Assembly: GCA_022796475.1 (NCBI GenBank)
Contig: JAAWIS010000023.1
Location: forward strand, 1 to 47,361
Direction of reading: 5' to 3'
From: Lachnospiraceae bacterium
Lineage (GTDB): Bacteria; Bacillota; Clostridia; Lachnospirales; Lachnospiraceae
Length of the DNA: 47,361 nt
Shown here: in pieces, positions 31,763 to 40,898 of the stretch
Position numbering within the stretch: the stretch's first letter is position 1
Layout of the letters: the number at the start of each line of letters is the position of its first letter
Translations under genes and position numbers: made by a program
The notes under the pieces: model-generated
The model's input: the letters and a program-made list of their open reading frames with translations, nothing else
Told to the model about the DNA's origin: nothing
The model's database searches: none

Positions 31763-33153
31763 TTCTCATTCGCTTCCTTTTCCTCAAATAACCCCCAGCC
31801 CCAATAGGACCAGGCCTGTTTAAGCAGTTCTTCCATATTGGTATCTTCATGGCAGAAAATCTCATCCTTAATCTCTATATCCTCCCGAAAGCCTCCTGTC
31901 TGCTGATAGAAAACGGAATAATCTTTCTCAATCAGCATCTCCCCGCCGGAGCCTTCATAACTGTAATTCCCTAAAATCACCAAATCTTTCATTCCATCCC
32001 CGTCAATGTCACAGCAGCTAATTTCCTGAAGGGAATACAAATTTTCATAGTCGCCCATGGGCTGGAAGCTTTGGACAATATATCCTTGTTCATTCACCAG
32101 ATAGACCATAAAAATATAATACTCTGCCATCTTATAAATACCTGGAACTACTTTTAGCTTTCCCAGCTTTTCAAAATCCTGCCAGGAGCACTGCTCTTTT
32201 ATAGGCTCAAATCCATGACTTAGTAGGCCTTTCAGCGTAACGGTTGTATATAAAAATTCTGTAGAATAATTATCCTTTACAAACGATCGGACGAATCCGG
32301 CACTTTTATTCATGTGAAACCGGTTCAGCTTATCAGACAGCCGCCAGTCACGATAAAAGCCTTCGGCTCCCTGAAACAGCACATCTCCCACCTTATCAAG
32401 CTTGCCTGCATCTTTCCCCGGCTCCTTGCAGAATGTAATTAAAATAATATCGGTAAGGCCATCCTCATTCATATCCTGGAAAGATACCGCAGCGATTCCT
32501 TCATTGGTCTGTTTCAGAATTCCCCGGTTCTGATAATTTGCAGCCAGCCTGTCTGTGGTGTAGCAGATATCCCCCTGGGGCGACGCAAAAAATAATGCCA
32601 GCCGATGATAGGTTTGATCCAGAGCTGGAATCAAAAATACTTGTCCATACTTTTCGGTTTCCATGGGAAAGGTATGCTCCCGAATCTGGACAAATCCCAT
32701 TTCTTCTATCTGGGATTCTTTCCTGACTGCCAAAAGCCGCTGGATGTATGCCTCATACTCCCTGGCCTCCTCTTCTCCCCAGGCCTCCAAACTGCCGGAT
32801 TCCCCAAACTCTCCCGGATAGGGTTCTTCCGCCTTAATCTGAGATTCTTCACCGCTAATTTTAATCATAGGTTCTTCTGCCTGATAACCGCTTTTGTAAG
32901 ATTGCCCATCTTCAGACAGCCCATAGGCCCCCTTCTGACCATCTTTTAATGCCCTGTTGTCCGCCGCTTCCATCCTGCTTTCCGGCATTCCCACAAAAAA
33001 CGGCAGCCATCCTTTTTTTATCCCCATATAACCTAAAATCAGGAATCCGCATCCGAGGATACTGACCAGCCCTGCTGTCAGCAGAACTTCTTTTATCAGT
33101 CCTGGCCTGACTGCTGCCCTTTTATCTCCTTTTCCCGATTTTTTTCTTCCCAT
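31759..33153 (-). CDS. Membrane-anchored FG-GAP/VCBS-like protein
   Basis: A 464-residue protein with a basic N-terminus, one membrane helix at about 23-45 (VLLTAGLVSILGCGFLILGY) and a long outer part. The outer part has an acidic linker and then repeats with calcium-loop sequences of the FG-GAP/VCBS type: DMNEDGLTDIILITF and DIDGDGMKDLVILGNYSYEG. It resembles propeller-like surface proteins. As the first gene of an overlapping unit with an OmpR-type regulator and kinase, it may sense an outside signal for the kinase, or be the main regulated product. The ATG at 33153 follows AGGAC, a modest site. A promoter lies at 33199-33227. Confidence 0.8.
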   Translation of the reverse strand: MGRKKSGKGDKRAAVRPGLIKEVLLTAGLVSILGCGFLILGYMGIKKGWLPFFVGMPESRMEAADNRALKDGQKGAYGLSEDGQSYKSGYQAEEPMIKISGEESQIKAEEPYPGEFGESGSLEAWGEEEAREYEAYIQRLLAVRKESQIEEMGFVQIREHTFPMETEKYGQVFLIPALDQTYHRLALFFASPQGDICYTTDRLAANYQNRGILKQTNEGIAAVSFQDMNEDGLTDIILITFCKEPGKDAGKLDKVGDVLFQGAEGFYRDWRLSDKLNRFHMNKSAGFVRSFVKDNYSTEFLYTTVTLKGLLSHGFEPIKEQCSWQDFEKLGKLKVVPGIYKMAEYYIFMVYLVNEQGYIVQSFQPMGDYENLYSLQEISCCDIDGDGMKDLVILGNYSYEGSGGEMLIEKDYSVFYQQTGGFREDIEIKDEIFCHEDTNMEELLKQAWSYWGWGLFEEKEANEK

Positions 33154-33198
33154 ACCTGTCCTAACCGTTCTGTGCTTTATTAAAGTCTTACCTTTACT

Positions 33199-33227
33199 AT
33201 CTTACGTGATTCAGAAAAGAATTACAA
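33199..33227 (-). promoter_or_regulatory. Promoter of the FG-GAP/two-component unit
   Basis: On the minus strand TTGTAA (33227-33222) and TAAGAT (33204-33199) are 17 bp apart, 46 bp before the start codon of the FG-GAP gene. Confidence 0.55.
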
Positions 33228-33263
33228 GAAGTTCTGTAAAAAAGCTCCTCCGCTTTAATAAGC

Positions 33264-33306
33264 AAAACGCCGCTGTACTTACGATAACCATGTACAGCGG
33301 CGTTTT
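33264..33306. terminator. Bidirectional terminator
   Basis: AAAACGCCGCTGTAC (33264-33278) pairs perfectly with GTACAGCGGCGTTTT (33292-33306). On the minus strand the T-run GTTTTGC follows the stem, so it ends the operon running from the MMPL gene to 33330. Confidence 0.88.
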
Positions 33307-33329
33307 CTTCTTTATTCCATTAATTTTCC

Positions 33330-33989
33330 TTATGCTCTTACATCAACCGATTTCAATCCCAGGGAGTCCGTACCAGTCTGCACGATCCTGGCCTCTACCG
33401 ATTCCCGGGTGATGCCATCCAGCACGCTGGCATCAAAATACTGGCCCGGCTGCCAGTCAGGGTTGCTGGCCCGGACAGCTTCATACATGGCTTTATTATA
33501 CTGCCTTTCGTACTGCCCTAATGTCCATGTGGCAGACAAGCGATCTGCTTTGGGAATACTTTTCTGATACGCCGCAAATACTTCGCTCCGCTTCGTAGTA
33601 TCGCCATTAGCAATTCCGTATTCCTGGATAAACTCACGTTTTACCATGTCAAACATACTTTGCCGCCCTTTTTCTGAAACTGATACAATCTTATGCCATT
33701 CAGAAGGGTCTTTCCCGGTAATATCCATACCGGCTACTCCGTGAGAATTGATCAGATCCCCGTCTTTGTCAAAATTTTTGCGGAAATTTGCAATTATTTT
33801 CGGATCATTTTTGCAAAAATATCCCGGCACCACTTCTACCATATCTGAATGATCAGTCATGCCATTAATACTTTTCTGAATATTCGAATTAAAAATCCCG
33901 AAGGGATCTTTGGCAGACTTTCCATTTAACTGCTGAAGCATCCGTAAAATAGACTGGTAATTGTTTGTATTGACTTCTCCAATCCCCAT
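33330..33989 (-). CDS. Unknown soluble 219-residue protein (DUF3879-like?)
   Basis: A 219-residue protein with no signal peptide or membrane helix. It begins MGIGEVNTNNYQSILRMLQQ and has an EF-hand-like NFDKDGDLINSHGVAGMDIT near residues 93-112; the Asp and Asn spacing could bind calcium. WHKIVSVSEKGRQSMFDMVK and FDASVLDGITRESVEARIVQ are other recognisable stretches. It looks like a family of unknown function common in Clostridia (perhaps DUF3879); I could not confirm that. GGAGAAA precedes the ATG. It is last in the run from the MMPL gene and is followed by a strong terminator. Confidence 0.72.
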   Translation of the reverse strand: MGIGEVNTNNYQSILRMLQQLNGKSAKDPFGIFNSNIQKSINGMTDHSDMVEVVPGYFCKNDPKIIANFRKNFDKDGDLINSHGVAGMDITGKDPSEWHKIVSVSEKGRQSMFDMVKREFIQEYGIANGDTTKRSEVFAAYQKSIPKADRLSATWTLGQYERQYNKAMYEAVRASNPDWQPGQYFDASVLDGITRESVEARIVQTGTDSLGLKSVDVRA

Positions 33990-34079
33990 AATTTCTCCTT
34001 TCCATCTGTTCTTATTAGTGTACTGACCATATTGTATATTTCTATATATCGACTGGTTTCTTAAAATCTTTCATCCATC

Positions 34080-34349
34080 TTAACGAATAAACCGCTTTAT
34101 TTTTGATTTAGGGATCAGCGCCTGATAGCCGCAGCATTCTCCTGTTTCCGGATCTTTTTCACAGCACCGTTTCCACAAATGCCGGACTGCTGCCAAACGG
34201 ATTCCCGTAGCAAGAAAGATTTCCTTTGCACTTTTTCCCGTTTGGTACAGCTCCAGGGCCCGCCTCCTGGACTGGTACACGCACCGTTCTGCCACCGTCA
34301 AATTATTTTCGTCAATTTCCTTCCACTGATTCTCCTGTTTCTTCATCAT
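34080..34349 (-). CDS. Short HTH protein resembling a Mu-type transposase N-terminus
   Basis: An 89-residue basic protein. The middle part, SRRRALELYQTGKSAKEIFL followed by TGIRLAAVRHLWKRC, looks like a helix-turn-helix. The following GYQALIPKSKIKRF resembles the sequence found just before the catalytic core in Mu/TnsB-type transposases (GFRALIP...). Here the frame stops at 34080 and no DDE catalytic domain follows, so it is either a remnant or a small stand-alone DNA-binding protein. The start at 34349 (ATGATG, AAGGGG upstream) lies within the last 38 bp of the GLUG gene, in another frame; a longer frame to 34451 is possible but adds only a Lys/Arg-rich tail from overlapping sequence. Confidence 0.55.
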   Translation of the reverse strand: MMKKQENQWKEIDENNLTVAERCVYQSRRRALELYQTGKSAKEIFLATGIRLAAVRHLWKRCCEKDPETGECCGYQALIPKSKIKRFIR

Positions 34350-37300
34350 TGCTGGCCGCCCCTTCCATAGGTTCCGGATCTTTTTGGGTTTCAAGTTCCT
34401 CTTGCTTCTTGGCTTTTGCTTCTTCTTTCTGTCTGTCATCTGTTTCTGCATTCTGGCTTTCTTGTATTGCTTCCTGGGATTCTGACTGCTGTTTCCTCTG
34501 CTTTACTCTCTTTTTCCTGAATCCTTTTTTGGAAGCTGCAGTCCAAATAATACTGACTGCCACAGCTACACCTGCAAAAAGCAGCCATATAAACCGGTTT
34601 TCCTTCGGTTTTAAAATCACAAATTCCCCCGGACCATTTGTTTCAAATACAAGGTAACTCCCATCCCATCGCGGTTCCCCTATCCGAAGGCTGCCATTTT
34701 CCACGATTCCAATTCGGGAATCCTTTTGATGCCCCTCTGCCAAGATATGAACCGTAATTTGATCCGGCATCGGAACCTGTTCCGGCTGAGTAATGATATA
34801 CTCATACATGTTTGCGATCTCATAACGCTCCTGGTATTCTTCCGGCAGCTTAATCCCTTCTGCCATTTTCTCTTCTGCTGTCAGGACAGTTCCCGGATAG
34901 AAGTTAGCTTCTGCTAACAGCAGTGGCATTTTATCTTCAGAGGAAGCGATGGTGGTATTCCACGGCTTATAGATAGCGTGCACCTTTTCATTTCCTGTTA
35001 TATAAGATAATTCTTTTTCTTCCCACTGATAGTAATACCCATCTTTCATAGGCAGCAGCGGAAATTGGCTTTGGGGCACAGCACTTCCATAATTGCATAA
35101 AATCTTTTTAATCACCTGGTCCTCTACCAGGAAACTTACCGATAATTGACCGAATGCTTCCGGCATCTGTTCCAGATTTCGGAAATCTTCATAGGAAAGT
35201 CCTTCTGCCTGACCGATATAAGTAATTCCGTCTAAAGCCCCAATCCCTTCTTCTACATAATAATTTCCCTCTATCCTTCCTTCCGGATCTGTGCTGCCTG
35301 CAATGGTTCCAACCCACTGTCCCTCTGGATTCTCAAATGATACCATGGAATAATTATCCAGAATATCCCTTCCCCAGCCGGCAATGCCGCCAACATAATC
35401 ATTGCCGTTTATGCTGCACATATTATAATTGCCGCGAAGCACATACGCGCTGCTTCCTGTGATTCCGCCTGCATAATTGCCCTCCTCTGCCGCAATATCT
35501 CCATAGTTCTGATTTTGAATCAGGGCTCCTAAGTTGGCTTTTCCCACAATTCCGCCTGCATAATCATTTTTTACGGTTACTGTTTCCTGATTGGTACACT
35601 GGAATACAATCGCTTTTATGTTTCGGCTTACATTCAGCGTCCGCTCTGTATCTGCTTCTAAGTCCATCTCTGGATCCAGGCTTGTTTCCATACCAATGAT
35701 CCCTACAATTCCGCCTGCCTGGAAATCGGCAGAAACGGCTCCCAGGTTGACGCAGCCATTTACCATCCCATCCCCCAGAACCTCTTCCGATTCTAAATCT
35801 GAGATATCTTCAAACAGCTCCTTCTCTTCCCTTGCCCGGTTTACACCGTCAGAAATGGTGGTCCGCATTTGATCAATCTGGCTTTGGATCTCATTTTTCT
35901 GCTCCCGAATCCTGGTCTTCCTGTCTTTTAAATTATCGGTAAGCAGATGCATATCATCGGAAAGCACATCCAGCTCAGAAGTTAATTCTTCATCCATCTC
36001 TTTCAGGTCCGCCTGAATCTCATCCCCGTAATAACGCATGGTATCAATCAAAGTTCCCGTTTCCTGAAAAAGCTCCTCCAGTTCCGCTCCAAAATCTTCC
36101 ACACCTTCTACCGCGTCTTTAGGGGCATGGGCAATCAGATACAGCAGATCGGTCTGCAGATCCTGTCCGCACTGAATTAACCGTTTAACCTGTCTGTGCC
36201 TTTCTTCCAGCCACTGCTTTAACGCCGGGATATCTCCTAAATTTCCTTCATATCCGGTTCTAAGCTGCCGCCTTAAATCCTCTATTTCCTGAGCGCATCT
36301 TTTCGCAGATCCGATATGCCGTTTCGTATCCGTGTCAACTACCACTACATCCAAATGGTCCAGAATAAATTCAATTTTGTCCAGAGAATTGCCTGCATCC
36401 TCACTTAGCAGATCCCGGTCCTCCTGATACACATTTTTATATGATCTTCCGATTTCCTTTATTCTGGCAAGCTGGCCGTCGATCTGCTCCAAATCCATAG
36501 AAGCCGTATCCCCAGCTTCTTCCAAAAGCGAGGACAGCGAATCCCCCATGTTGGACAGAGCATCCATCTGCCCTTCCAGGCTTCCAAACATATCTTCCTC
36601 ATAGGAAACAGTCAAAAATGGTTCAAACTGTCCTGCGATCCCGCCAACATCTTTTCTGCCCTGAATCCGTCCATAGTTGGTGCAGCCGTCTGTCAGCCCT
36701 TTCTGGCGTCCCACGATTCCCCCCAGATTGTATCCGATATGAGGATATCCCACAGCCCCATAATTTGCACTTCCCCGGATGGTTCCGGAAGACAGGCCTG
36801 CTATTCCTCCTGCATCATTGACCCGCTCAACCAAAAGCCGTTCCTCCAGGTCAATATTTCCAATAAGCAATTGGTTTCCCCTTTCCTCCAAAACCCCTTC
36901 GCCTGTAGCGTTCACATCGCCCCGGCTGACACATTCTGCAATAAGCCCTTCATTCCAGCCAACAATCCCTCCGGTTTTTAAATTTCCTGTTAACGAAGCC
37001 TGATTTTCACAGCCTGTAATCACTCCCGTTTCTTCATTATAACCTGCAATTCCGCCTAATGCTTCCTGAGCCATAATCTGCCCGGAAAATACGCAGTTTT
37101 CGATGGTTCCCCGGTTTGTCCCTGCAATTCCCCCAATATTCGTTCTGCTTCCTCCAGGCCAAATCCTTCCCTGAACATTCAGGTTTTTTACTACTGCCCC
37201 TTCCTGAATATACCGGAACAGCCCCAGATTAGAACCGGAACTTTCGATGGTAAGACCAGTGATTTTATGATCTCCCCCGTCAAAGGAACCAGCAAACACC

Positions 37301-37575
37301 CCGACAGGTTCAAAATCTGTTTCCAAAAGATTTAAATCTGCCTCTAAGACAAAGGATTTTCCTTTTGAATACGTTTCCAATGTGCAGCTTTTGGAAAATG
37401 CTAAAAATTCTTCTTCCGTCCGGATTACAACTGTATCCTGCACAGCTTCCGGCGCTGCCAGGCATTCCAGACTCCACAGACTTGCACCTGCCCCGCTGGA
37501 ACATGCCAGGGACACCGCAAGAATAAGGGCTAGCTTCGAACCGCCTGTTTTTCTTTTAAAAATTCCCTTTCTCAT
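34312..37575 (-). CDS. Large GLUG-repeat/coiled-coil cell-surface protein
   Basis: A 1087-residue surface protein. A signal peptide (about 1-40, ALILAVSLACSSGAGASLWS) is followed by GLUG-type repeats (about 85-320), such as NIGGIAGTNRGTIENCVFSG and LGGIAGYNEETGVITGCENQ. A long, acidic, alpha-helical coiled-coil region runs about 325-600 (LKDRKTRIREQKNEIQSQID). More GLUG repeats follow (about 605-770), then a beta-rich region, and a single membrane helix near 995-1015 (LFAGVAVAVSIIWTA) with a Lys/Glu-rich cytoplasmic tail. Thus it is anchored and faces outward. It starts overlapping the MMPL stop by 4 bp, so it should be made with that transporter. GGAGGAGG precedes the ATG. Role unknown: adhesin or transporter partner. 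Confidence 0.82.
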   Translation of the reverse strand: MRKGIFKRKTGGSKLALILAVSLACSSGAGASLWSLECLAAPEAVQDTVVIRTEEEFLAFSKSCTLETYSKGKSFVLEADLNLLETDFEPVGVFAGSFDGGDHKITGLTIESSGSNLGLFRYIQEGAVVKNLNVQGRIWPGGSRTNIGGIAGTNRGTIENCVFSGQIMAQEALGGIAGYNEETGVITGCENQASLTGNLKTGGIVGWNEGLIAECVSRGDVNATGEGVLEERGNQLLIGNIDLEERLLVERVNDAGGIAGLSSGTIRGSANYGAVGYPHIGYNLGGIVGRQKGLTDGCTNYGRIQGRKDVGGIAGQFEPFLTVSYEEDMFGSLEGQMDALSNMGDSLSSLLEEAGDTASMDLEQIDGQLARIKEIGRSYKNVYQEDRDLLSEDAGNSLDKIEFILDHLDVVVVDTDTKRHIGSAKRCAQEIEDLRRQLRTGYEGNLGDIPALKQWLEERHRQVKRLIQCGQDLQTDLLYLIAHAPKDAVEGVEDFGAELEELFQETGTLIDTMRYYGDEIQADLKEMDEELTSELDVLSDDMHLLTDNLKDRKTRIREQKNEIQSQIDQMRTTISDGVNRAREEKELFEDISDLESEEVLGDGMVNGCVNLGAVSADFQAGGIVGIIGMETSLDPEMDLEADTERTLNVSRNIKAIVFQCTNQETVTVKNDYAGGIVGKANLGALIQNQNYGDIAAEEGNYAGGITGSSAYVLRGNYNMCSINGNDYVGGIAGWGRDILDNYSMVSFENPEGQWVGTIAGSTDPEGRIEGNYYVEEGIGALDGITYIGQAEGLSYEDFRNLEQMPEAFGQLSVSFLVEDQVIKKILCNYGSAVPQSQFPLLPMKDGYYYQWEEKELSYITGNEKVHAIYKPWNTTIASSEDKMPLLLAEANFYPGTVLTAEEKMAEGIKLPEEYQERYEIANMYEYIITQPEQVPMPDQITVHILAEGHQKDSRIGIVENGSLRIGEPRWDGSYLVFETNGPGEFVILKPKENRFIWLLFAGVAVAVSIIWTAASKKGFRKKRVKQRKQQSESQEAIQESQNAETDDRQKEEAKAKKQEELETQKDPEPMEGAASNDEETGESVEGN

Positions 37576-39911
37576 GCCTGGACCTCCTCCTTTTGCTGAT
37601 CGGACTTTCCCGCCTTAGTTAATTCCGTTTTATCAATTAGCTTATCCCCTAGCAGTAACAGCTGCGGCAGTACGGTCATAACCAGAATAATTGAAATCAG
37701 CGTACCGCGGCCCAGCACCTTTCCAAGGGACGCAATTACCGCATTATTGGTCAGACAGCCGATTACAAATCCGGCGCTGGTTAAGATGGTTCCTGAGGTA
37801 ATAATAGTGGGAAAAGACTGGTTTAAAGCTTCCACCACCGTCTTTTTCCGGTCATCCATAGATTTTCTCAGTTCCAGATACCGGCTGGTAATTACGATAG
37901 CATAGTCAATGGTTGCGCCCATTTGAATGGAGCTGACTACCAAATAGCTTAAAAAATACATGGTGCTGCCTGTCAGATACGGCATGGAAAAATTAATCCA
38001 GATACTTCCCTGGATGGTCAGCACCAGCAGGAACGGAAGCCCTGCTGACTGGAACGTAAACAGCAGGATAATCCCTACAAACAGCGCCGTCAGTACGCTG
38101 ATAATCACATTATCCCTCTGGAAAGAAGTGCTTAAATCGTAATTGCTGGTAGCATCTCCCACTACATAGGCCTTGTCATAATATTCCAGGGCAAGGTTCC
38201 GAATCCGGTCAATGGTTGCAAAGGTTTCTTCCCCTTCCACAGGGCCTTTTAAGGTAAACACCAGCCGATCATATTCCTGCCCTTCCAACTGCTGCCTGGC
38301 ATCACACATTGCCTTATATAAATCATCAATCTCCTCTGACAACTCATCATCAAACTCTATTCCGCCATTCTCTTTCTGCTGGTAAATAAAATCAACCATA
38401 TCGATAATGGAAATCCGGTAATCCTCCAGATTTTTCATAAATGCGCTGTACTGTTTTTCTTCCAGAGCATAAAACTGATACAAAAGCCTTACCAGATCCA
38501 AATCCACTTCTGCCACCTCAGAAAATTCTCTGGGGCTTAATTTGTCTACTAAGATATAATTTCCGTCATCACTGACCTCCACATTTGCCAGACCAAGGGC
38601 GGTATCTACCTCATCCATTGCCTCCAGCCTCTTTAAAATCTTTCCTTCTTTCTCATAGTCACCTTTTGGGATCACGATCGCCATGGTATTCGTAACCTGG
38701 AAGGTTTCCTGAATCCGTTCCTTTGAGGCCATAAACTCATTTTTCTTGCTGGATTCGATAGAATTTACATCGTAAATATAAGGACATTTCCCTGAATAGA
38801 TACAGGCTGCTGCCACTATTACTAAAAATGCCGGCATTCCGATATAGCGGATTTTCACCACAATCTTTCCCCAAAAATTAATGGAAGGCACAAAATTAGG
38901 GTGAACGGTCCGGTCAATGGCTTTTGCAAACATTACGATCAGCGCCGGCATAAAAAGGAATACGGTCAGCAGGCTGATAATAATTGCCTTGGTCAGCACG
39001 CTTCCCAAATCCAAGCCAATCCCAAACTGCATGAACATCAAAGCGATCATGCCGGATACGGTGGTTAAGCTGCTGGAAGAAATTTCCGGGATAGCTTTGC
39101 TTAATGCCACTGTTACCGCTTCAATGGTTTCTTTTGTTTCATGCTCCTCCATAAAACGGTGGAATAAGATAATTGCATAATCAATGGCCAGTGCCAACTG
39201 AAGTACTGCCCCCACTGCATTGGTTACAAAAGAAATCTCCCCAAACCAGTAATTCGTTCCCATATTCAGCAATGCCGCCACCCCAAATACTGCCAGGAAA
39301 ATCACAATCTCCATATAGGTTTTGGAAGTAAACAAAAGCACTACCAGGATAATTAAGATTACGATTACCACAATCACCTGCATATCTGCCTTTAAAGCTG
39401 CTGCATCATCCTTATCTACCGTCGTATACACATAGGCAGAATAGCCTTCCAGTACACTGCGGATCTGAGCGATTGCCTGCTGGGAAACCTCTGTATCCTC
39501 CTCTTCTTCAAAGGTAATGGTAAACAGGGCGCTGGCATCTTTGTAAAAATCCTCCAGTTTTTCTTCTTCACCGTGTTCCTCCTGCTGATCGTAAAAAGAT
39601 ACGCCGGAGATTCCCGGGATTTCTTCCAGCTCCTCAGACAATGCCAGCGCCTTTTGGTATGTAATATTGCTGACCAGGATTTTTGCCGATCCGAAGGTGG
39701 TAAATTCAGCATTCATAATATCCAGCCCCTGCCTGGTTTCTGTGCTTTCCGGCAGATACTCCGTCAGATCATTAATCACTCCTACTTTTGGAATGGAAAC
39801 CGCGCTGTAGATGCAAGCCAGGGCAAACAGTGCAATAAACGCCTTTCGCTTATTTACAATAAACGATGCCAGCTTCATCATAAAATTTTCAGAAGTCTTT
39901 TTCTCTTCCAT
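37572..39911 (-). CDS. MMPL/RND-family transporter
   Basis: A 779-residue membrane protein of the MMPL (hydrophobe/lipid exporter) branch of the RND superfamily, with two repeats, each a first helix, a large outer loop and a five-helix bundle. Repeat 1 starts at about 20-40 (KAFIALFALACIYSAVSI); the bundle includes LQLALAIDYAIILFHRFMEE with the Asp-Tyr relay pair. Repeat 2 has IQMGATIDYAIVITSRYLEL. The C-terminus is cytoplasmic. The start at 39911 is preferred because the promoter (39954-39982) would put the RNA start downstream of two earlier in-frame ATGs. It is divergent from a TetR-type gene, so it is probably repressed by that protein and induced by a lipid or drug-like compound. Confidence 0.9.
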   Translation of the reverse strand: MEEKKTSENFMMKLASFIVNKRKAFIALFALACIYSAVSIPKVGVINDLTEYLPESTETRQGLDIMNAEFTTFGSAKILVSNITYQKALALSEELEEIPGISGVSFYDQQEEHGEEEKLEDFYKDASALFTITFEEEEDTEVSQQAIAQIRSVLEGYSAYVYTTVDKDDAAALKADMQVIVVIVILIILVVLLFTSKTYMEIVIFLAVFGVAALLNMGTNYWFGEISFVTNAVGAVLQLALAIDYAIILFHRFMEEHETKETIEAVTVALSKAIPEISSSSLTTVSGMIALMFMQFGIGLDLGSVLTKAIIISLLTVFLFMPALIVMFAKAIDRTVHPNFVPSINFWGKIVVKIRYIGMPAFLVIVAAACIYSGKCPYIYDVNSIESSKKNEFMASKERIQETFQVTNTMAIVIPKGDYEKEGKILKRLEAMDEVDTALGLANVEVSDDGNYILVDKLSPREFSEVAEVDLDLVRLLYQFYALEEKQYSAFMKNLEDYRISIIDMVDFIYQQKENGGIEFDDELSEEIDDLYKAMCDARQQLEGQEYDRLVFTLKGPVEGEETFATIDRIRNLALEYYDKAYVVGDATSNYDLSTSFQRDNVIISVLTALFVGIILLFTFQSAGLPFLLVLTIQGSIWINFSMPYLTGSTMYFLSYLVVSSIQMGATIDYAIVITSRYLELRKSMDDRKKTVVEALNQSFPTIITSGTILTSAGFVIGCLTNNAVIASLGKVLGRGTLISIILVMTVLPQLLLLGDKLIDKTELTKAGKSDQQKEEVQA

Positions 39912-39953
39912 CTGTCTTTTCGTCCTTTCTTTCTGAATCTTGCTACTTGCCAT

Positions 39954-39982
39954 ATTATGTATAATCATGATAAAATACTCAA
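39954..39982 (-). promoter_or_regulatory. Promoter of the MMPL operon
   Basis: On the minus strand TTGAGT (39982-39977) and CATAAT (39959-39954) are 17 bp apart. The imperfect inverted AGACGG/CTGTCT pair near 40008-40034, between this promoter and the TetR gene, is a possible operator. Confidence 0.55.
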
Positions 39983-40061
39983 GAATCAGTTTTTTTAATA
40001 TGTGTCAGACGGAACAGATTAGAAAGAACTGTCTATCTTTATACAAAAAAGGAGATTTGTT

Positions 40062-40640
40062 TTGGACCCTCAAATTGAAAAAAAAGAAAAAATATCCACC
40101 CGTCGGACCTATTTGCTGCTGAGCCGTTCTCTATTGTCCCTTTTAGAGGAAATGCCTTTTGAAAAAATTACATTAATCCAGCTATGCAGCCATTCCATGG
40201 TTCCCCGGTCTACCTTTTACCGGTATTTTGAGGATAAATATGATCTGCTCTACTACTGTCTTCAGACCTTTTTTGAAGATGCCAATCTGGATCAGGATGT
40301 GGTGTACTTAAAGGAAGGAAAAGGAAGAAAATTTGTGACAAAGCTGATTTCTATTCTTCATGACAACAAAGCTTCCTTCCAAAAAATCTGTCAGCTTAAT
40401 AAAAATGGAATTTTTATGGATATCCTTCGGAATTACCTGATTCAGGTTTTAGATCAGACCATTAACCGTTTAAAACAGGAGGGCTGTAAATTAAAAATCA
40501 GCCAGCCGGTTTTCACCTACCTGCTGGCTGACTTATATATCAGTATGGCAAAATGTTATCTGGAATCCGTGGAGGATCCGCCGGAAGCCTTTGCGGAGCA
40601 TGTGTGCCTGTTTGCAGAACGTGATTTTTTTGTGGATTAG
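40062..40640 (+). CDS. TetR family transcriptional regulator
   Basis: A 192-residue regulator. The N-terminal HTH region reads RRTYLLLSRSLLSLLEEMPF then ITLIQLCSHSMVPRSTFYRY followed by FEDKYDLLYY, the TetR signature. The remaining helical domain should bind a ligand. The TTG start at 40062 is supported by AAAAGGAG seven bases upstream. It is divergent from the MMPL transporter gene, the standard arrangement for a repressor of an efflux operon. A hairpin terminator lies at 40683-40724. Confidence 0.9.
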   Translation: MDPQIEKKEKISTRRTYLLLSRSLLSLLEEMPFEKITLIQLCSHSMVPRSTFYRYFEDKYDLLYYCLQTFFEDANLDQDVVYLKEGKGRKFVTKLISILHDNKASFQKICQLNKNGIFMDILRNYLIQVLDQTINRLKQEGCKLKISQPVFTYLLADLYISMAKCYLESVEDPPEAFAEHVCLFAERDFFVD

Positions 40641-40898
40641 TCCCTCTAATCTATGCTGGCAGAGCGGATCAGATAGGATCAAAAGAGGCACTGCAGCGCT
40701 GAATTCGCATCTGCAGTGCCTCTTAATCTACACACTTTCTGACTCTTATTCTGACCATCTGGCAGAATTTCTTTCGGCTGTGAATCCTTTCGGATTCCAC
40801 TATGATGAGGGAATACACCCTGCAGCCTTAAAATCCCATTCTGCATAAATTTCAGCGCCAAGTCACATGATCTGTGTTGAGCAGTGTATTAGGGCATT
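40641..40898. other. Intergenic region with two hairpins
   Basis: A 258-bp gap between convergent genes. It holds a terminator-type stem at 40683-40724 and a smaller one (TGAATCC-TTTC-GGATTCCA) at 40781-40799. I see no supported gene. Confidence 0.5.
40683..40724 (+). terminator. Terminator after the TetR gene
   Basis: AAGAGGCACTGCAG (40683-40696) pairs perfectly with CTGCAGTGCCTCTT (40711-40724). The T-tract is short, but the stem lies between two convergent genes and may serve both. Confidence 0.65.
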
